A stretch of DNA of 64,000 nt from Alphaproteobacteria bacterium (lineage in GTDB: Bacteria; Pseudomonadota; Alphaproteobacteria; UBA9655): contig DAIDHR010000001.1 of NCBI GenBank assembly GCA_027459605.1, positions 22,007 through 86,006 of the forward strand. Direction: 5' to 3'. Positions 44,616 to 54,824 of the stretch are shown here, piece after piece. The translations under genes were made by a program, and so were the position numbers. Within the stretch, counting starts at the first letter, position 1. Each line of letters starts with the position of its first letter. The notes under the pieces are model-generated. The model ran no database searches, was not told the DNA's origin, and saw only the letters and a program-made list of their open reading frames with translations.

Positions 44616-45614
44616 TTACCCTTGCAAGAGTTCTGCTGCATCAAGGGCAGCATAGGTAATAATCCCAGTTGCTCCTGCCCTTTTAATGGAGGTAAGGGTT
44701 TCTATAAGAGCCCTTTCGTAATCAACCCATCCCTTTTCACTGGCTGCTTTTAGAATGCTATATTCACCACTAATTTGATAAGCAAAGAGCGGGAGGGGGA
44801 AAGTTTCTTTGATGCGATATATAATGTCTAAGTATGGCAAAGCAGGCTTAACCATTAACATATCAGCACCCTCGAGGACATCTTGAGCAGCTTCTCTTAA
44901 GGCTTCCCGTGCATTTGCAGGATCCATCTGATAGGTTTTTTTATCGGCCTTTCCTAAAGCAGAAAGTGTCCCAAGGGCTTCACGGAAAGGGCCATAAAAG
45001 GCAGAAGCATATTTCGCCGAATAAGCTAAAATACGTAAATTAGGGTACCCCGCTTGATCAAGGGCTTTGCGGATAGCACCAATTCGGCCGTCCATCATAT
45101 CAGAGGGGGCTATAACGTCCACACCAGCCTGAGCTAGCACTAACGCCATCTGCTGCAAGATAAATACAGTTTCATCATTTGCGACTTGCCCTTCCCTCAA
45201 GACACCATCATGACCATGAGAGGTATAAGGATCTAAAGCCACATCAACCATAACGCCTAGATCAGGACATTCTCTCTTTAATAAGCGAACAGCCTGGCAG
45301 ATAAGGTTGTCTGGGTTGCAGGCTTCTTTCCCTTCTTCACATTTAAGGGAGGGATCTGTGCAAGGAAAAAGAAGAACTGCATTTATCCCTAAACTTTGGG
45401 CTTTTTGACAAATAAGGATGAGTTCTTCTAAGGTGTGGCGCATAATACCCGGCATAGCAGAAATCTCGGGCGGAATATGGTGCTCCCTTACAAAAAGAGG
45501 CAATACAAAATCTTTAACGGAAAGACGGGTTTCAGCAATCAAATCACGGCACCAAGCATCTTGGCGATTTCGCCGAAGGCGGCTTTGAGGATATTTTGCA
45601 GGTATAAATTTCAT
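44616..45614 (-). CDS. hemB: Delta-aminolevulinic acid dehydratase (porphobilinogen synthase)
   Basis: Condenses two 5-aminolevulinate molecules to porphobilinogen in heme synthesis (332 aa). The Schiff-base lysines are in YSAKYASAFYGPF and MVKPALPYLD. The metal region reads DVALDPYTSHGHDG, the non-cysteine (magnesium-type) form rather than the zinc cysteine triad. It stands alone. Other heme genes are not in the window. Confidence 0.95.
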   Translation of the reverse strand: MKFIPAKYPQSRLRRNRQDAWCRDLIAETRLSVKDFVLPLFVREHHIPPEISAMPGIMRHTLEELILICQKAQSLGINAVLLFPCTDPSLKCEEGKEACNPDNLICQAVRLLKRECPDLGVMVDVALDPYTSHGHDGVLREGQVANDETVFILQQMALVLAQAGVDVIAPSDMMDGRIGAIRKALDQAGYPNLRILAYSAKYASAFYGPFREALGTLSALGKADKKTYQMDPANAREALREAAQDVLEGADMLMVKPALPYLDIIYRIKETFPLPLFAYQISGEYSILKAASEKGWVDYERALIETLTSIKRAGATGIITYAALDAAELLQG

Positions 45615-45762
45615 GGTGTTTTTTAACCGGTAACGCTGATCAGGTCAAGAATCGACATTTTTTTGGTCCATTATTTCCCCATTAGCAAATACACCATTTT
45701 TTTCTTGAAATATTCTTTTAAATTCAATATAATAATTAAAAATTAACCGCAGGGCCCTTTTT

Positions 45763-46779
45763 ATGCTGATAAGAATTCTGACCTTTTTTAGCTTCCTTAC
45801 TGCGTTATCTTTTTCGGGTGAATTATTCGCCAATCCTCGGGATACAGATATAGAAATTTCCTATTCAGTTCCTGCTCAAAAGAAGAAAATTCTTTTTGAA
45901 AGTATTGTTCAAAAGCTTTTTCCTCAAAAAAAGGAGCCTGATAATTATAAACTTGCCCTAGCCTTGGTTAAAAATGTACAGCCAAAAGATCAATCTCTTT
46001 TAACTGCTTATCTCCAGGATCTCGCCAGTAAACTCTTTGAGGGCATAACTTTTACACCTCAGTATAGCAAATATACCCCAACCAGTGCGGGTCCTTCAGG
46101 CCAACCTTTTTCTCGAACATCACCACTCTCTAAGTCATCATCTTCCTTAGCTCTTTTTCCGCATGTGAATGAAGGGGTAAACCTAAAAGGGATCAATCAA
46201 ACTCTTTATAAAGCTCTTTTAGCTTATAACAGGACTCGAAAAACACAATACGCGTTTGATTTTAATACCCTTCCTAACAATTACAGTCCTTATATCAAAA
46301 TTGCGAGTTCTGAGGACATAAGGTTATCCCGGATACCTCAGGACCAACTTTTGAGGCAAAGTACTCCTCTTTTTCAGAAGACTCGGGTTGATGTTTTGCA
46401 TGAAACCAGAACACCTATCAGATCTAATTTATCAATGTATACGGGGGGAGTCACAAAAGTTTCTAAGAGTCCTCTAAAGCTTCCCAAAAAACAAATAAAA
46501 GCAGAGAAGAAGATTGCTAAAGTAGAAAAAAAGAGAACTGCCAAAGTTTCAAAAAAGCAGGAAAAATTAAAACGAAAAGAAGCTAATCGCTTGAAAAAGA
46601 AAGAAAAAATTAACAAAAAAGTCACACCCCGTACAAAACCGCAAAAGAAAATCAAAGGTAAGCAATTAAAGCTCCCCAAAAAGACGCTAAAAATGCCAAA
46701 GCATAAACTTCACCCATCAAAGCAATGGAAAGGCCCATCTCCAAATATTCCGGTTATGGCCCTGAGAAGACAGCGCTAA
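45763..46779 (+). CDS. Secreted protein with lysine-rich C-terminus, unknown function
   Basis: 338 aa with a signal peptide (1-23, ending LFA). Residues 24-230 look structured with no recognised fold. About residues 232-322 are extremely Lys-rich with short PK and KKxK repeats (LKLPKKQIKAEKKIAK, KLPKKTLKMPKHK). The tail could bind DNA, RNA or anionic surfaces. It runs opposite to hemB and converges with lepA, 5 bp away. Confidence 0.72.
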   Translation: MLIRILTFFSFLTALSFSGELFANPRDTDIEISYSVPAQKKKILFESIVQKLFPQKKEPDNYKLALALVKNVQPKDQSLLTAYLQDLASKLFEGITFTPQYSKYTPTSAGPSGQPFSRTSPLSKSSSSLALFPHVNEGVNLKGINQTLYKALLAYNRTRKTQYAFDFNTLPNNYSPYIKIASSEDIRLSRIPQDQLLRQSTPLFQKTRVDVLHETRTPIRSNLSMYTGGVTKVSKSPLKLPKKQIKAEKKIAKVEKKRTAKVSKKQEKLKRKEANRLKKKEKINKKVTPRTKPQKKIKGKQLKLPKKTLKMPKHKLHPSKQWKGPSPNIPVMALRRQR

Positions 46780-46784
46780 TTTCC

Positions 46785-48587
46785 TTAATCGTCACTCATC
46801 TTGAGGGCAGCCAAAAAGGCTGATTGAGGAATTTCCACATTACCCACTTGTCGCATCCGCTTCTTTCCCGCCTTTTGCTTTTCGAGAAGCTTACGTTTAC
46901 GAGTAATATCACCCCCATAACACTTTGCGGTTACATCCTTCCGCAGAGCAGAGATTGTCTCACGAGCAATCACCTTTGCTCCAATAGCGGCTTGAATGGC
47001 AATTTTAAAGAGCTGACGGGGAATTAAGTCTTTCAGTCTTACACAAAGAGCTCTCCCTCGGCTTTCGGCGTGAGAGCGGTGGACAATGGTTGAGAGGGCA
47101 TCCACAGGATCGCCATTAACAAGGATGGAAAGCTTTACCAATTGCCCTTCCTCATATCCATCCATGTGATAATCAAAACTTGCATAGCCGCGGCTAACAG
47201 ACTTGAGCCGATCATAAAAATCAAAGACAACTTCATTTAAAGGCAAGCGGTAAACAACCATGGCCCTATTGCCCACATAAGTCAGGTCCATCTGCACCCC
47301 GCGCCTTTCCGTGCAAAGCGTTAGAACTGATCCTAAATAAGCATCCGGCACAAGAATTGTTGCCTTAATCCACGGTTCTTCCATTTTGGCGATCCGGACA
47401 ACGTCAGGCATGTCCGCTGGATTATGGAGCTCAATCATATCTCCATTTGTCATATAAAGCTTGTAAACAACACTTGGAGCTGTCGTCACTAAATCAAGGT
47501 TGAACTCTCTTTCTAAGCGTTCTTGAATAATTTCAAGATGAAGAAGCCCTAAAAACCCGCACCGAAAGCCGAGCCCCAAGGCTGCTGAGCTTTCAGGCTC
47601 AAACATAAAACTGGCATCATTCAGCCTTAACTTTCCAAGGCTGTCTCGCAAATGATCAAAATCAGCAGCATCTGCAGGGAAGAGTCCGCAAAAGACAACA
47701 GGAACACTTGGCTTAAAGCCAGGCAAAGGTTCAGGTGATGGGTTCTTTTCTTCAGTAACCGTATCACCCACTTTACAATCAGTAACTGCTTTAATCCCTG
47801 CCGTAAAAAAGCCCACTTCGCCAGGATTTAAGGCCGACAGACTTTGCCTTTTGGGCGTAAAAACGCCTACCTGATCAACCGTATAAACGCCCCCTGTTGA
47901 CATCATTTTGATTTTCATATTTGGCTTCAGGACACCATTTACAATGCGCACAAGAATAATGACTCCAAGATATGAATCATACCAACTATCTACGAGGAGA
48001 GCTTTCAAAGGAGCAGACACATCCCCTTGGGGAGCAGGGAGTTTATGGACCAGGGCTTCAAGCACATCAGGAATCCCAATCCCTGTTTTTGCTGAGACAA
48101 GAAGGGCCTCACTCGCATCAAGCCCAATGACATCTTCGATTTGTTCTTTAACCCGGTCTGGGTCAGCGGCAGGTAAATCAATTTTGTTTAAAACGGGAAT
48201 AATTTCATGATTATTATCAATTGCTTGATAAACATTTGCGAGGGTTTGAGCCTCTACTCCTTGGCTTGCATCGACAACAAGCAAGGAGCCTTCACAAGCT
48301 GCAAGAGATCGGCTCACCTCATAGGCAAAATCCACATGACCTGGTGTATCCATTAAATTAAGCTGATAGGTTTCACCATTTTTTGCTTTATAGTTTAGGC
48401 GAACAGTTTGGGCCTTTATGGTAATTCCCCGTTCCCTCTCAATGTCCATGGTATCAAGAACTTGTTCTTTAAGCTCGCGCTCAGAGAGTCCTCCACAAAA
48501 TTGAATCAACCGATCGGCCAATGTGGATTTCCCATGATCAATGTGGGCAATGATTGAAAAGTTTCGAATATGGTTTAAGTCACTCAT
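46785..48587 (-). CDS. lepA: Elongation factor 4 (LepA)
   Basis: Ribosome-associated GTPase (600 aa, standard). G1 [14 protein letters not shown] at the N-terminus, G3 DTPGHVDF and G4 [10 protein letters not shown] are intact. The C-terminal LepA-specific domain ends with [19 protein letters not shown]. Its start overlaps the pheT stop by four bases, so pheS-pheT-lepA is probably one transcript. Confidence 0.97.
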   Translation of the reverse strand: MSDLNHIRNFSIIAHIDHGKSTLADRLIQFCGGLSERELKEQVLDTMDIERERGITIKAQTVRLNYKAKNGETYQLNLMDTPGHVDFAYEVSRSLAACEGSLLVVDASQGVEAQTLANVYQAIDNNHEIIPVLNKIDLPAADPDRVKEQIEDVIGLDASEALLVSAKTGIGIPDVLEALVHKLPAPQGDVSAPLKALLVDSWYDSYLGVIILVRIVNGVLKPNMKIKMMSTGGVYTVDQVGVFTPKRQSLSALNPGEVGFFTAGIKAVTDCKVGDTVTEEKNPSPEPLPGFKPSVPVVFCGLFPADAADFDHLRDSLGKLRLNDASFMFEPESSAALGLGFRCGFLGLLHLEIIQERLEREFNLDLVTTAPSVVYKLYMTNGDMIELHNPADMPDVVRIAKMEEPWIKATILVPDAYLGSVLTLCTERRGVQMDLTYVGNRAMVVYRLPLNEVVFDFYDRLKSVSRGYASFDYHMDGYEEGQLVKLSILVNGDPVDALSTIVHRSHAESRGRALCVRLKDLIPRQLFKIAIQAAIGAKVIARETISALRKDVTAKCYGGDITRKRKLLEKQKAGKKRMRQVGNVEIPQSAFLAALKMSDD

Positions 48588-50944
48588 TGACGCAAAACTC
48601 CACCTGTATTTTGAGTAACCAGGTCAATAACTTTTTGAGAGAATGCTTGAATCTCATCCTCAGTTAATGTGTGATCTTTTGGTTGAAGCCGAATGCGGAT
48701 TCCCAAAGACTTTTTATTGTCCTTAAGTGTAAAAACATCAAAAAGAACAACATTTTCCACAAGGCTTGGGTCAGCTTTCAGAGCTGATTTAATCACCTGA
48801 TCTGCAGAGATATGAAGATCAACAACAAAGGCAAAATCTCGCTCCACAGCTTGATAAGGGGAAAGAGTTAACTTCTGTTTTGCCGTTGTCTTTCGCTTAG
48901 AAAGGGGAATCCGGTCCAAAAATATCTCAAAAGCCACAACGGGTCCTTTAAGATCAAAGGTTTTAAAAAGGCGAGGGTGAATCTCCCCAAAATAGCCCAA
49001 AACTTGGGGGCCCAATTTTAAAGTCGCCGAGCGGCCCGGGTGATACCATGAAGGGGCTTTAGTTTCTAATTGGGGAGAAATATTAGCACTGTCAAACACT
49101 GAAAAAACGTCACCTTTCACGTCATAAATATCAACATCCCGCTTTTTTTCGGCCCAATTTCCGCAATGAAACCCACCTGCTCTTAACCCACTTAACATAA
49201 TATGCTGACCTTCAGGAGTCGGAGAGGAATATTGGGGCCCCATTTCAAAAATGGCAAGAGATTCAATGCCTCTATTTTGATTATAAATCGCTACCTTGAG
49301 TAAATTAGGCAAAAGACTAGGACGCATGGAGTTCAGCTCTTGTGAAATAGGATTCAACAAAACCAAGCTCTCAGGAACGCCTCCAAAAGGCTCAGCTTCC
49401 CCTCGAGACATAAAGGACCAACTTACAACTTCCATAAGTCCCCGATTTGAAAGAAGGTCCCGCATCACAAAGCGCCTTTCTTGAAGGGAATCTAAAGGCT
49501 TTTTCTCAGGCCTTTCCCCAAAAGGAACGGAAGGAACTTTATCATACCCGTCCACCCTCAGTATCTCTTCAACAAGATCAGCTTCATGCTCTACATCAAA
49601 GCGCCAAGACGGAAGCGTGACACTCAATTTTGGTCCCTCCTTTTGGACATCAAAACCTAAGCTACTTAAAATTTCCTCAACTCGAGAAGGCTTAACGTGA
49701 ACCCCCCCTAAACTTTCAACTCTTTCCGGATTAAAGAGGATAGGCCTCTTGAATTCAGGAGGACTTCCAGCGCTCACAACTTCGCTTGCCTCTCCCCCAC
49801 ACATAGCTAGAATCATCCACGTGGTTGCATCAAGTCCGGGAAGAGTAGAATTTGGGTCCACCCCTCGCTCAAACCGATAGCGAGAGTCACTTAAAATACC
49901 AAGGGTACGGCCTGTAATAGCCGTTCGTATGGGATCAAAAAAAGCTGATTCTAAAAACACAGTTTGAGTATTTTCATCACACCCTGTGCTTTCTCCCCCC
50001 ATAATACCCGCAAGAGAAATAACGCCTGTATCGTCAGCAATGACTGTCATATCGTCTGTAAACGTATAGGTTTTTCCATCCAAAGCCTTACACGTTTCTC
50101 CCTCATGAGAAAGGCGAACAGTCAAATTTCCCTTAAGTTTATCTGCATCAAAAACATGAAGGGGGCGGGCTCTATCATAAGCAAAATAATTGGTGATATC
50201 CACAAGGGCCGATATGGGTCTTAGACCTATAGCTTGAAGCTTTTGCCTTAGCCAGAGAGGGCTTGGCCCATTCTTAACACCCCGGATGATCCGCCCTGTA
50301 AAATAGGGGCATGCGTCGGAATCAACTTTAAGTGAAAGGGAAGAAGGAAAAGTTCCTTTAAATTTCTCATCTTTTAAAGGAATAAGTTTTCCAATTCCTG
50401 TTGCTGCTAAGTCTCGGGCAATCCCATAAACGCCAAGGCAGTCACCTCGATTGGGGGTGATGCTAATCTCAATAAGGTTTTCATCAAGTCCCAACCATTT
50501 TGCATAGGACTCTCCAAGGGGAGCCTCGGGATCCACTTCAAGAATTCCCCCTCCATCTTCCCCTAACAAGAGTTCACTCGCTGAACAAAGCATTCCAAAA
50601 CTTTCAACGCCTCTAACCTGACCAACTTTGATGACCTGCTTTGTTGAAGGGATGGTGTCCCCAGGTCTTGCCAACACGGTTTTAAGCCCTTTACGAGCAT
50701 TGGGTCCTCCACACACAATTTGGAGAATCTCTTTTCCTGTGTTGACGCGACAGACTTTAAGACGGTCAGCATTGGGGTGCTTTTCGGTCTCTATAATTTC
50801 ACAAATGGTAAAACGAACCAGCTCTTCAGCCTTGTTTTCGACCTTCTCAACCACAAGACCAAGAGAGGTCAATTGATCTGAAATTGTCTCTAAGGAAGCC
50901 TCTGTTTCCAAATGCTCTTTAAGCCACGATAGTGTAAACCGCAT
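48584..50944 (-). CDS. pheT: Phenylalanine-tRNA ligase beta subunit
   Basis: Beta subunit of the alpha2-beta2 synthetase (786 aa). An N-terminal EMAP-like tRNA-binding domain ([20 protein letters not shown]) is followed by the B3/B4 editing region ([21 protein letters not shown]), the B5 domain, a catalytic-like core, and a C-terminal ferredoxin-fold anticodon domain. It starts 3 bp after the pheS stop. Confidence 0.97.
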   Translation of the reverse strand: MRFTLSWLKEHLETEASLETISDQLTSLGLVVEKVENKAEELVRFTICEIIETEKHPNADRLKVCRVNTGKEILQIVCGGPNARKGLKTVLARPGDTIPSTKQVIKVGQVRGVESFGMLCSASELLLGEDGGGILEVDPEAPLGESYAKWLGLDENLIEISITPNRGDCLGVYGIARDLAATGIGKLIPLKDEKFKGTFPSSLSLKVDSDACPYFTGRIIRGVKNGPSPLWLRQKLQAIGLRPISALVDITNYFAYDRARPLHVFDADKLKGNLTVRLSHEGETCKALDGKTYTFTDDMTVIADDTGVISLAGIMGGESTGCDENTQTVFLESAFFDPIRTAITGRTLGILSDSRYRFERGVDPNSTLPGLDATTWMILAMCGGEASEVVSAGSPPEFKRPILFNPERVESLGGVHVKPSRVEEILSSLGFDVQKEGPKLSVTLPSWRFDVEHEADLVEEILRVDGYDKVPSVPFGERPEKKPLDSLQERRFVMRDLLSNRGLMEVVSWSFMSRGEAEPFGGVPESLVLLNPISQELNSMRPSLLPNLLKVAIYNQNRGIESLAIFEMGPQYSSPTPEGQHIMLSGLRAGGFHCGNWAEKKRDVDIYDVKGDVFSVFDSANISPQLETKAPSWYHPGRSATLKLGPQVLGYFGEIHPRLFKTFDLKGPVVAFEIFLDRIPLSKRKTTAKQKLTLSPYQAVERDFAFVVDLHISADQVIKSALKADPSLVENVVLFDVFTLKDNKKSLGIRIRLQPKDHTLTEDEIQAFSQKVIDLVTQNTGGVLRQ

Positions 50945-50947
50945 CTT

Positions 50948-51970
50948 CTACTCCCGCACCTCAGCGTCAAATCCATAATGGTTAAGCCATCTGAGGTCTG
51001 ATTCATAAAATAAACGCAAATCTTCAATTCCATATTTCAACATCGCAATCCGCTCGAGCCCCATTCCAAAGGCAAAGCCTTGGTATAAATCTGGATCAAT
51101 GTCACAATTCCGCAAGACATTGGGATGAACCATGCCACAGCCTAAGATTTCAAGCCAAGTGCTGCCCTTCCACCATATATCGACTTCAGCCGAGGGTTCT
51201 GTAAAAGGGAAATACCCAGGTCGAAACCTCAGTTTCAGGTTAGGATCCTCAAAAAAGAGTCGGCAAAATTCTTCAAGACACCCCTTTAAATGGCCCATAT
51301 GGGTTTTTGTATCAATCACCAGCCCCTCTATTTGATGAAACATAGGCGTATGGGTGGCATCATAATCAGACCGATACGTCCGTCCCAGGGCGATAATCCG
51401 GATGGGAGGTTTTTCTTTGAGCATGGTTCGAATCTGGACAGGCGACGTATGGGTCCGCAACACAAGAGGTTGCTGCTCGGAAAAGGCTGGTAAATAAAAA
51501 GTATCTTGCTCCTGGCGGGCAGGATGCTCCGGAGGAATATTGAGAGCTGTAAAATTGTAGAAATCTTCTTCGATATCCGGCCCTTCCTTGACCACAAACC
51601 CCATTTGCCCAAAGATATGAATGGTTTGATCCATGACATGACTCAAAGGATGAATCTTTCCTTTAGGTTGAGGGCGAGGTGGTAAAGAAATGTCTAGCAT
51701 TTCTGAGGCAAGTCGGGCATTCAAAACCAAATCTTCCAATTCAATTTTTCGAGTATCTATTGCTTGCGTAAGGGACTCTTTAAGACGGTTGAGCTCAGCC
51801 CCAACGACACGACGTTCCTCCGGTGACTTTTGACCAAGGTCTTTCATCAAGAGGGTTAAGTGACCTTTTTTCCCTAAAGCCGAAACTCTTATGTCTTCTA
51901 AATCTTGGAGAGATGAAGCTTTCTCAATATCTCTCAGAAAACGTTGGGTTAATTCTTTTGCCGTATCCAT
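50948..51970 (-). CDS. pheS: Phenylalanine-tRNA ligase alpha subunit
   Basis: Catalytic alpha subunit (340 aa). An N-terminal coiled coil (residues 1-90) is followed by the class II core with [11 protein letters not shown], motif 2 around [20 protein letters not shown] and motif 3 [17 protein letters not shown]. The ATG at 51970 follows AAAAGGG; a TTG at 51988 is possible but lacks a better site. No leader-peptide attenuator was recognised in the 287 bp upstream. Confidence 0.96.
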   Translation of the reverse strand: MDTAKELTQRFLRDIEKASSLQDLEDIRVSALGKKGHLTLLMKDLGQKSPEERRVVGAELNRLKESLTQAIDTRKIELEDLVLNARLASEMLDISLPPRPQPKGKIHPLSHVMDQTIHIFGQMGFVVKEGPDIEEDFYNFTALNIPPEHPARQEQDTFYLPAFSEQQPLVLRTHTSPVQIRTMLKEKPPIRIIALGRTYRSDYDATHTPMFHQIEGLVIDTKTHMGHLKGCLEEFCRLFFEDPNLKLRFRPGYFPFTEPSAEVDIWWKGSTWLEILGCGMVHPNVLRNCDIDPDLYQGFAFGMGLERIAMLKYGIEDLRLFYESDLRWLNHYGFDAEVRE

Positions 51971-52257
51971 ATCAGCCCTTTTATCCAAATGCTGATTCTT
52001 TATAGCATAAGAACTAAGCCCTTCGCCAAGGGTAAATCTAATGATTTCAATTCGGGAGAGGATTATAGGATTGAGTCTTCTAAATGGGTTTGAAGAGCGA
52101 GGTATACGCCTGCGCTCTAGCTATGGGAGAATATAAGAAAAAAGCCATTTATTGAGGGCATCTGGTGTCCTAAAATTATGACTTCTTTCCTATTCCAAAT
52201 CAAATAGAGAAGAAACAACTTCTTAAGGTTTCGTGTCCAAATTTGGGGAAAACCTCA

Positions 52258-52533
52258 TTAAAAGTGAACGTCACCCCTGCATGATAGTATGCCATTTCCA
52301 ACACTACATTCTCTCGGAAAGGTAGCATTACACTGATCATTTGCTGAGGCTCCACAAGTTTGACAAGCAAAGGCTTTAGCATTCCAACAGAGTGAGACAT
52401 TATTTATTGTTCCTGCCTTCCCCGTAGCATGATGGCACTCAATTTTTCCAGTAGGACAACCGAGTCCGTTAGCCTCATTTGAGTGTAATGCAGCTAATGT
52501 AATAATAGTAATTAAAAATGCAAATTTTTTCAT
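52258..52533 (-). CDS. Small secreted cysteine-rich protein
   Basis: 91 aa with a signal peptide (1-22, ending EANG) and eight cysteines in the mature part. The stretch LCW-x6-ACQ-x2-G-x5-C resembles the secreted protein at 4566-4928, suggesting distant paralogues. It sits between rplT and pheS on the same strand, interrupting the usual rplT-pheS adjacency. No family recognised. Confidence 0.7.
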   Translation of the reverse strand: MKKFAFLITIITLAALHSNEANGLGCPTGKIECHHATGKAGTINNVSLCWNAKAFACQTCGASANDQCNATFPRECSVGNGILSCRGDVHF

Positions 52534-52760
52534 TTCTGTCTCCTATTCATAGTCCATATGTATAACTTACAACAAAACTATTAAAAAGAAGTTAATATCA
52601 GCAATAACTTCTTTTGGATCTGAAGTGAGTCACCTCTTAAATAAACGGATAGCCCAGAATTTTTATAAAAATTGGGAAGGATAAAAATTTGGAGAGTGTC
52701 GTAAGTAAGTTTTAAAAATTAATCAAAACAAACAGTTAAATAAGAAAGACTTACCCATAT

Positions 52761-52803
52761 CAAAAACAAACCACTCACCCAAAGAGTCCCCTCCCTGGGC
52801 GAG
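52761..52803 (-). terminator. Terminator after rplT
   Basis: Read on the minus strand, a stem CTCGCCCA / TGGGTGAG (one G-T pair) with a 14-base loop is followed by a T-rich tail. It lies 17 bp past the rplT stop and separates the ribosomal protein genes from the secreted protein and pheST downstream. Confidence 0.75.
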
Positions 52804-52819
52804 ACTTATGGGATAAAAC

Positions 52820-53179
52820 TTACGCTGCTAAAGCTTTTTGAGCTTGATCAACAATCGTTTTAAAAGCTTTTGGTTCATGAACCGCAAGGTCCGCAAGAAC
52901 CTTCCGATCTACTTCAATTCCGGCCTTGGTCAATCCATTCACAAAGCGAGAATAGGTGAGGCCATGCTCACGAACCCCGGCGTTGATGCGTTGAATCCAC
53001 AAAGCACGAAAATCGCGCTTACGATTACGACGATCGCGATAGGCATATTGAAGGGCTTTTTCGACACGCTCAATGGCAATGCGATAGCAATTTTTTGAAC
53101 GACCCCGATACCCTTTTGCAAGTTTCAAGATCTTTTTATGACGGGCATGGGTTGTTATTCCGCGTTTAACGTGGGCCAT
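52820..53179 (-). CDS. rplT: 50S ribosomal protein L20
   Basis: 119 aa, beginning [18 protein letters not shown] and with the conserved [19 protein letters not shown] core. L20 is essential for early 50S assembly and in some bacteria represses its own operon. It follows rpmI by 11 bp. Confidence 0.98.
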   Translation of the reverse strand: MAHVKRGITTHARHKKILKLAKGYRGRSKNCYRIAIERVEKALQYAYRDRRNRKRDFRALWIQRINAGVREHGLTYSRFVNGLTKAGIEVDRKVLADLAVHEPKAFKTIVDQAQKALAA

Positions 53180-53190
53180 TACTCACTCTC

Positions 53191-53391
53191 CTAAATTCCA
53201 TAAGGCATAAAACGACGTACAATTTTGGCATCACACTCTCTCATGATCGTCGTGCCACGAGCTGTCCGCCGCATCTCGGGGGAGCGCTTACGCATCCCAT
53301 GCCGTTTACCAGCTTGAGCCATAATGACTTTACCTGTTCCTGTCAGGCGAAAACGTTTTTTGACGCTACTTTTCGTCTTTAACTTGGGCAT
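53191..53391 (-). CDS. rpmI: 50S ribosomal protein L35
   Basis: 66 aa; [20 protein letters not shown] is diagnostic, and the tail ends MPYGI. It heads the rpmI-rplT pair. infC, which normally precedes it, is about 40 kb away in this window. The mRNA leader (53392-53500) contains inverted repeats, among them AGGCAA/TTGCCT, that could serve L20-type autoregulation, but no known leader motif was identified. Confidence 0.97.
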   Translation of the reverse strand: MPKLKTKSSVKKRFRLTGTGKVIMAQAGKRHGMRKRSPEMRRTARGTTIMRECDAKIVRRFMPYGI

Positions 53392-53543
53392 TTTTCACTC
53401 TCTTTCATCTATTAAGCCCCTGTTCGAGGCAATGTCTAGGTCGGCATGCCCGGGATAGGTCCCTTGCCTGGCTAGAGATAGAGTTTCTATATCAAGAAGT
53501 CCTCAAGAATGCAAGCTAGAATGTAAAAAGAGCACGCCACTTC

Positions 53544-53736
53544 TTACCACCCATCAGTTATAGGATAAGTATTTGAAAAGGGTAACTCTCATGCGATTTT
53601 CAAAATGTGTGAGTCATTTAGCCTCTTTTACCTCTCCCACGATGGGGAGAGGTAACTGAGCTCATCTGAAAAATTAACTCTGTTCGTAAGAAAGTTCGAA
53701 ATTTTTTAAACCCGCGTGAAAAATGATGGGTGGTGA
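53544..53736. repeat. Nested inverted repeat element, MITE-like
   Basis: Outer arms TTACCACCCATCA (53544-53556) and TGATGGGTGGTGA (53724-53736) are complementary at all but one of 13 positions. Centred between them is a perfect 11-bp hairpin, TTACCTCTCCC / GGGAGAGGTAA (53628-53655). The shared centre of symmetry suggests one mobile non-coding element of about 193 bp. Confidence 0.6.
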
Positions 53737-53768
53737 GCCGCCACACTTTAAGGCTAATTCCCTAGGTT

Positions 53769-54068
53769 AAGTGCATCTATCTTATCCTTGGTATATTCTT
53801 CTCTCTCGGTTGTCATCTCTCAATCAAGTCGAGGGCAGGCTCTTGTGCAATAAATGCTTTGCCCCTGCGAAGCTGGGGCTTTGCATTTATTGACGCGAGG
53901 ATCTCCTGACATTTCTAGATCCCCGAATCAAGAAAAGTCGTTGTTTTCCAAACGAAAAACAAGCCTTTTCTAGTCCGGGGATGACAGTGTGTTGGCATGG
54001 ATGGCTGGGAAGAGTGAATGATACTATATGTGGTCCATAAAGATCAGGTTAAGATAAGCACACAGAAC
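53769..54068 (-). repeat. Intergenic repeat family, copy B
   Basis: Reads on the minus strand as copy A (36935-37135) with an extra internal block of roughly 110 bp whose segments also occur in copy C. The outer parts of A and B match closely on both sides of the block, for example AACCGAGAGAGAAGAATA and AAGCATTTATTGCACAAG. Confidence 0.8.
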
Positions 54069-54824
54069 CCAGATCTTCAAAAAAATTATAAATATTTGAA
54101 AAATAATCTTTAGTTTTTCCAAATGGGCAATTAGAAAATTCGTCTTTTTTGAGGATGCCTGGTATACTTAGATTAGATAACAGAGGAAGGAGTTTCCCTT
54201 AGGAGGCTTTTCCAAACCCTTAAGGGGGCTCTTTCTAAAGCTATCGGAAACCAGAGGATTTTTTTGAGAAAGCTCAAAATCTGTGGGGGAGATCTAAGCT
54301 AGCTGATCTTACAGGTTTTTTCTGAGAGATGAATCTGGAAGGCAAGAAGGAAAGCAACGCTATTCCCATGGTCATAGATGCGCCTATGGCCTTGGTGAAA
54401 ATCGTGATATCAGCCTCCTCTAAAGGCTGGCATTCAACCTCTTCGGTTTCAAACTTCCGGGTAGTGGCTAGCAACCGTCTTCCCGATAGAGCTTGAAAGG
54501 AAGTGAAACATATCTTTCCGTCTTCGACTGTGTCACGACACGCCTGAATCTATGTGATCCCGGGGTCATTTTTAACTCTAACAAAAAGGAAAAACGAGGG
54601 AAAGACGAAAATAAAGAGAAGAAAGAAAACCTCAACTCTGCTTATCAAGGAAAGCGAGTCTACAGTCTTGAAGACAATTCTTGGAGAGGAGACTTTATTT
54701 TTCTTGTAAGCAACCACCTATAGTTTTGTGAAGACCTAATAACTCCCCCCTCCTCAAAGGGAAAAGAGTATGCTAGGGTCTCCCGCGATATGGAATGACC
54801 TTATATGAGACGAAAGAAAATCCA

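Larger units (their letters stand above)
53392..54824. other. 1.4-kb repeat-rich region without a convincing gene
   Basis: Holds the rpmI leader, a nested inverted-repeat element (53544-53736), repeat copy B (53769-54068) and about 750 bp of unexplained sequence. In the last part, short frames on both strands (54274-54474 minus, TTG start, one hydrophobic stretch; 54493-54723 plus, TTG start, Lys/Glu-rich) have no good ribosome site or ATG. They may be remnants of a decayed gene. Confidence 0.5.

Noticed and set aside
54274..54474. 66-codon minus-strand frame with a hydrophobic stretch
   Set aside because: TTG start, no good ribosome site, no recognised family. Kept only as a possible remnant in the region note.
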